Assembly (NCBI GenBank): GCA_040754315.1
Contig: JBFMCS010000027.1
Location: 1-64,000, forward strand
DNA from: Bacillota bacterium
Lineage (GTDB): Bacteria > Bacillota > Sulfobacillia > DUSP01 > JBFMCS01
DNA length: 64,000 nucleotides
Reading direction: 5' to 3'
The notes under the pieces are model-generated. The model was not told where the DNA came from, did no database searches, and saw only the letters and a list, made by a program, of their open reading frames with translations. The first letter of the stretch is position 1. Every line of letters starts with the position of its first letter. The position numbers and the translations under genes are program-made. This document shows, one piece after another, positions 63,321 to 64,000 of this stretch.

Positions 63321-64000
63321 ATGGCAGCAACCATCAGGGATGAGAAAGTCCTTCGTTGCCTTCGCGAGATGATCCAGATCCCATCAGTGAACCCAAGCCT
63401 GGTTCCCGGCGGTGCCGGCGAAAGGGAGATGGCCCATTACCTCTTCCATGAATGCAGGGCTCTGGGCCTGGAGACCTGCGTGGAGGGCCCCCCGGACCGC
63501 CCCAACGTGGTAGCTGTTCTGAAGGGCACTGGAAAGGGCAGGTCCTTGATGCTCTGCGGCCACATGGACACGGTGGGGGTCGATGGGATGGAGATCGATC
63601 CCTTCAACGCTTCATGCTGTGATGGCAAGGTCTACGGTAGGGGCGCGGTGGACATGAAGGGCGGCCTTGCGTCCATCATGGGCGCCATTGACGCCTTGGT
63701 GAATTCGGGCTTCCAGCCTAGAGGTGATGTGGTTGTGGCCGGTGTGGCGGATGAGGAGTATGCCAGTGAAGGCATGGAGGACTTGGTCAAGCGGCACAGG
63801 GCAGACGCGGCCATCGTGGCTGAGCCCTCAGGCCTGGATATCATCATAGCCCACAAGGGCTTTGCGTGGTTCAACGTGGAGGTGCTGGGCAGGAGGGCCC
63901 ATGGCAGCGACTACACCAGCGGGATTGACGCCATTTCCAGGGCCGGCCACGTCCTGAGGGCCTTTGAGGACCTAGGGCAAGGCCTACTTGATAGGCCCCA
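63321..64000 (+). CDS. M20-family ArgE/DapE-type deacylase, incomplete at the window edge
   Basis: The frame is open from ATG 63321 (AGGGAGGGAATGCC upstream) to the window end, about 226 residues of an expected ~400. Metal-site motifs: LCGHMDTV (His and Asp), YGRGAVDMKGGLAS (bridging Asp), VADEEYASEGM (catalytic Glu pair) and VAEPSG. The dimerisation lid begins at KGFAWFNVEVLGRRAHGSDY. Related enzymes deacylate acetylornithine, succinyl-diaminopimelate or other N-acyl amino acids. It is 170 bp after the other M20 gene and probably co-transcribed. The specific substrate is not determinable. Confidence 0.88.
   Translation, partial: MAATIRDEKVLRCLREMIQIPSVNPSLVPGGAGEREMAHYLFHECRALGLETCVEGPPDRPNVVAVLKGTGKGRSLMLCGHMDTVGVDGMEIDPFNASCCDGKVYGRGAVDMKGGLASIMGAIDALVNSGFQPRGDVVVAGVADEEYASEGMEDLVKRHRADAAIVAEPSGLDIIIAHKGFAWFNVEVLGRRAHGSDYTSGIDAISRAGHVLRAFEDLGQGLLDRP

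Overview
The window reads as a chromosomal segment of a GC-rich, motile, Gram-positive-type anaerobe, most likely a Clostridia-grade Bacillota. This rests on strong GGAGG ribosome binding sites with many GTG and TTG starts, a flagellar late operon in Bacillota order (yvyF-flgM-flgN-flgK-flgL-fliW-csrA-flagellin-flaG-fliD-fliS), a SAM-I riboswitch, long-form ribosome hibernation factor, PucR and sigma-54 enhancer-binding regulators, a tungsten-type aldehyde oxidoreductase and several non-pyrrolysine MttB methyltransferases. The species cannot be named from the sequence alone.

Layout. 0.25-2.7 kb: sigma-A promoter, SAM riboswitch, core-MetE methionine synthase homologue and metK. 2.9-13.0 kb: a membrane GAF-GGDEF diguanylate cyclase followed by the flagellar filament, cap, hook-junction and chaperone genes with the FliW/CsrA/flagellin control circuit. 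13.0-16.6 kb: a DnaA-box cluster, a cold-shock gene, hpf and two poorly known genes. 16.7-20.0 kb: a 26-residue peptide translationally coupled to two HD-GYP phosphodiesterases that carry the same kind of membrane module as the cyclase, then a DUF5317 protein. 20.3-37.6 kb: amino-acid and nitrogen catabolism: CaiB-type CoA transferase, aminotransferase, aldehyde ferredoxin oxidoreductase, MobB, PucR regulator, carbamoyltransferase, carbamate kinase, amidinotransferase-family hydrolase, YjiH transporter-like protein and a complete branched-chain-type ABC importer (livKHMGF).

37.7-43.9 kb is a rearranged methyltransferase region: a 133-bp element with inverted ends, a C-terminal mttB fragment, a saccharopine-dehydrogenase-like gene, an N-terminal mttB fragment fused by deletion to an M28 peptidase, then an intact mttB and its corrinoid protein. 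44.0-46.0 kb is gene debris plus one intact transglutaminase-like gene. 46.3-52.6 kb is a defence island: a type 3 BREX locus (HTH gene, brxF, brxC, pglXI) in which every brx gene is broken by several mutations, with a PHP-ATPase (TrlF-like) gene and an overlapping AlbA_2/Schlafen-type gene sitting where the middle of the BREX operon should be. The nested pair is much better preserved: one frameshift in the first, none in the second.

52.6-64.0 kb: on the minus strand, an APC permease, a glutamine-synthetase-like ligase, a class III aminotransferase and a FluG-like amidohydrolase form an operon that resembles a gamma-glutamyl amine utilisation route. It is followed by a sigma-54 activator, a consensus sigma-54 promoter, an intact mttB and a second mttB cut off by the defence island. 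Two M20 peptidase/amidohydrolase genes run rightwards out of the window, the last one incomplete. No rRNA, tRNA or CRISPR array was seen.
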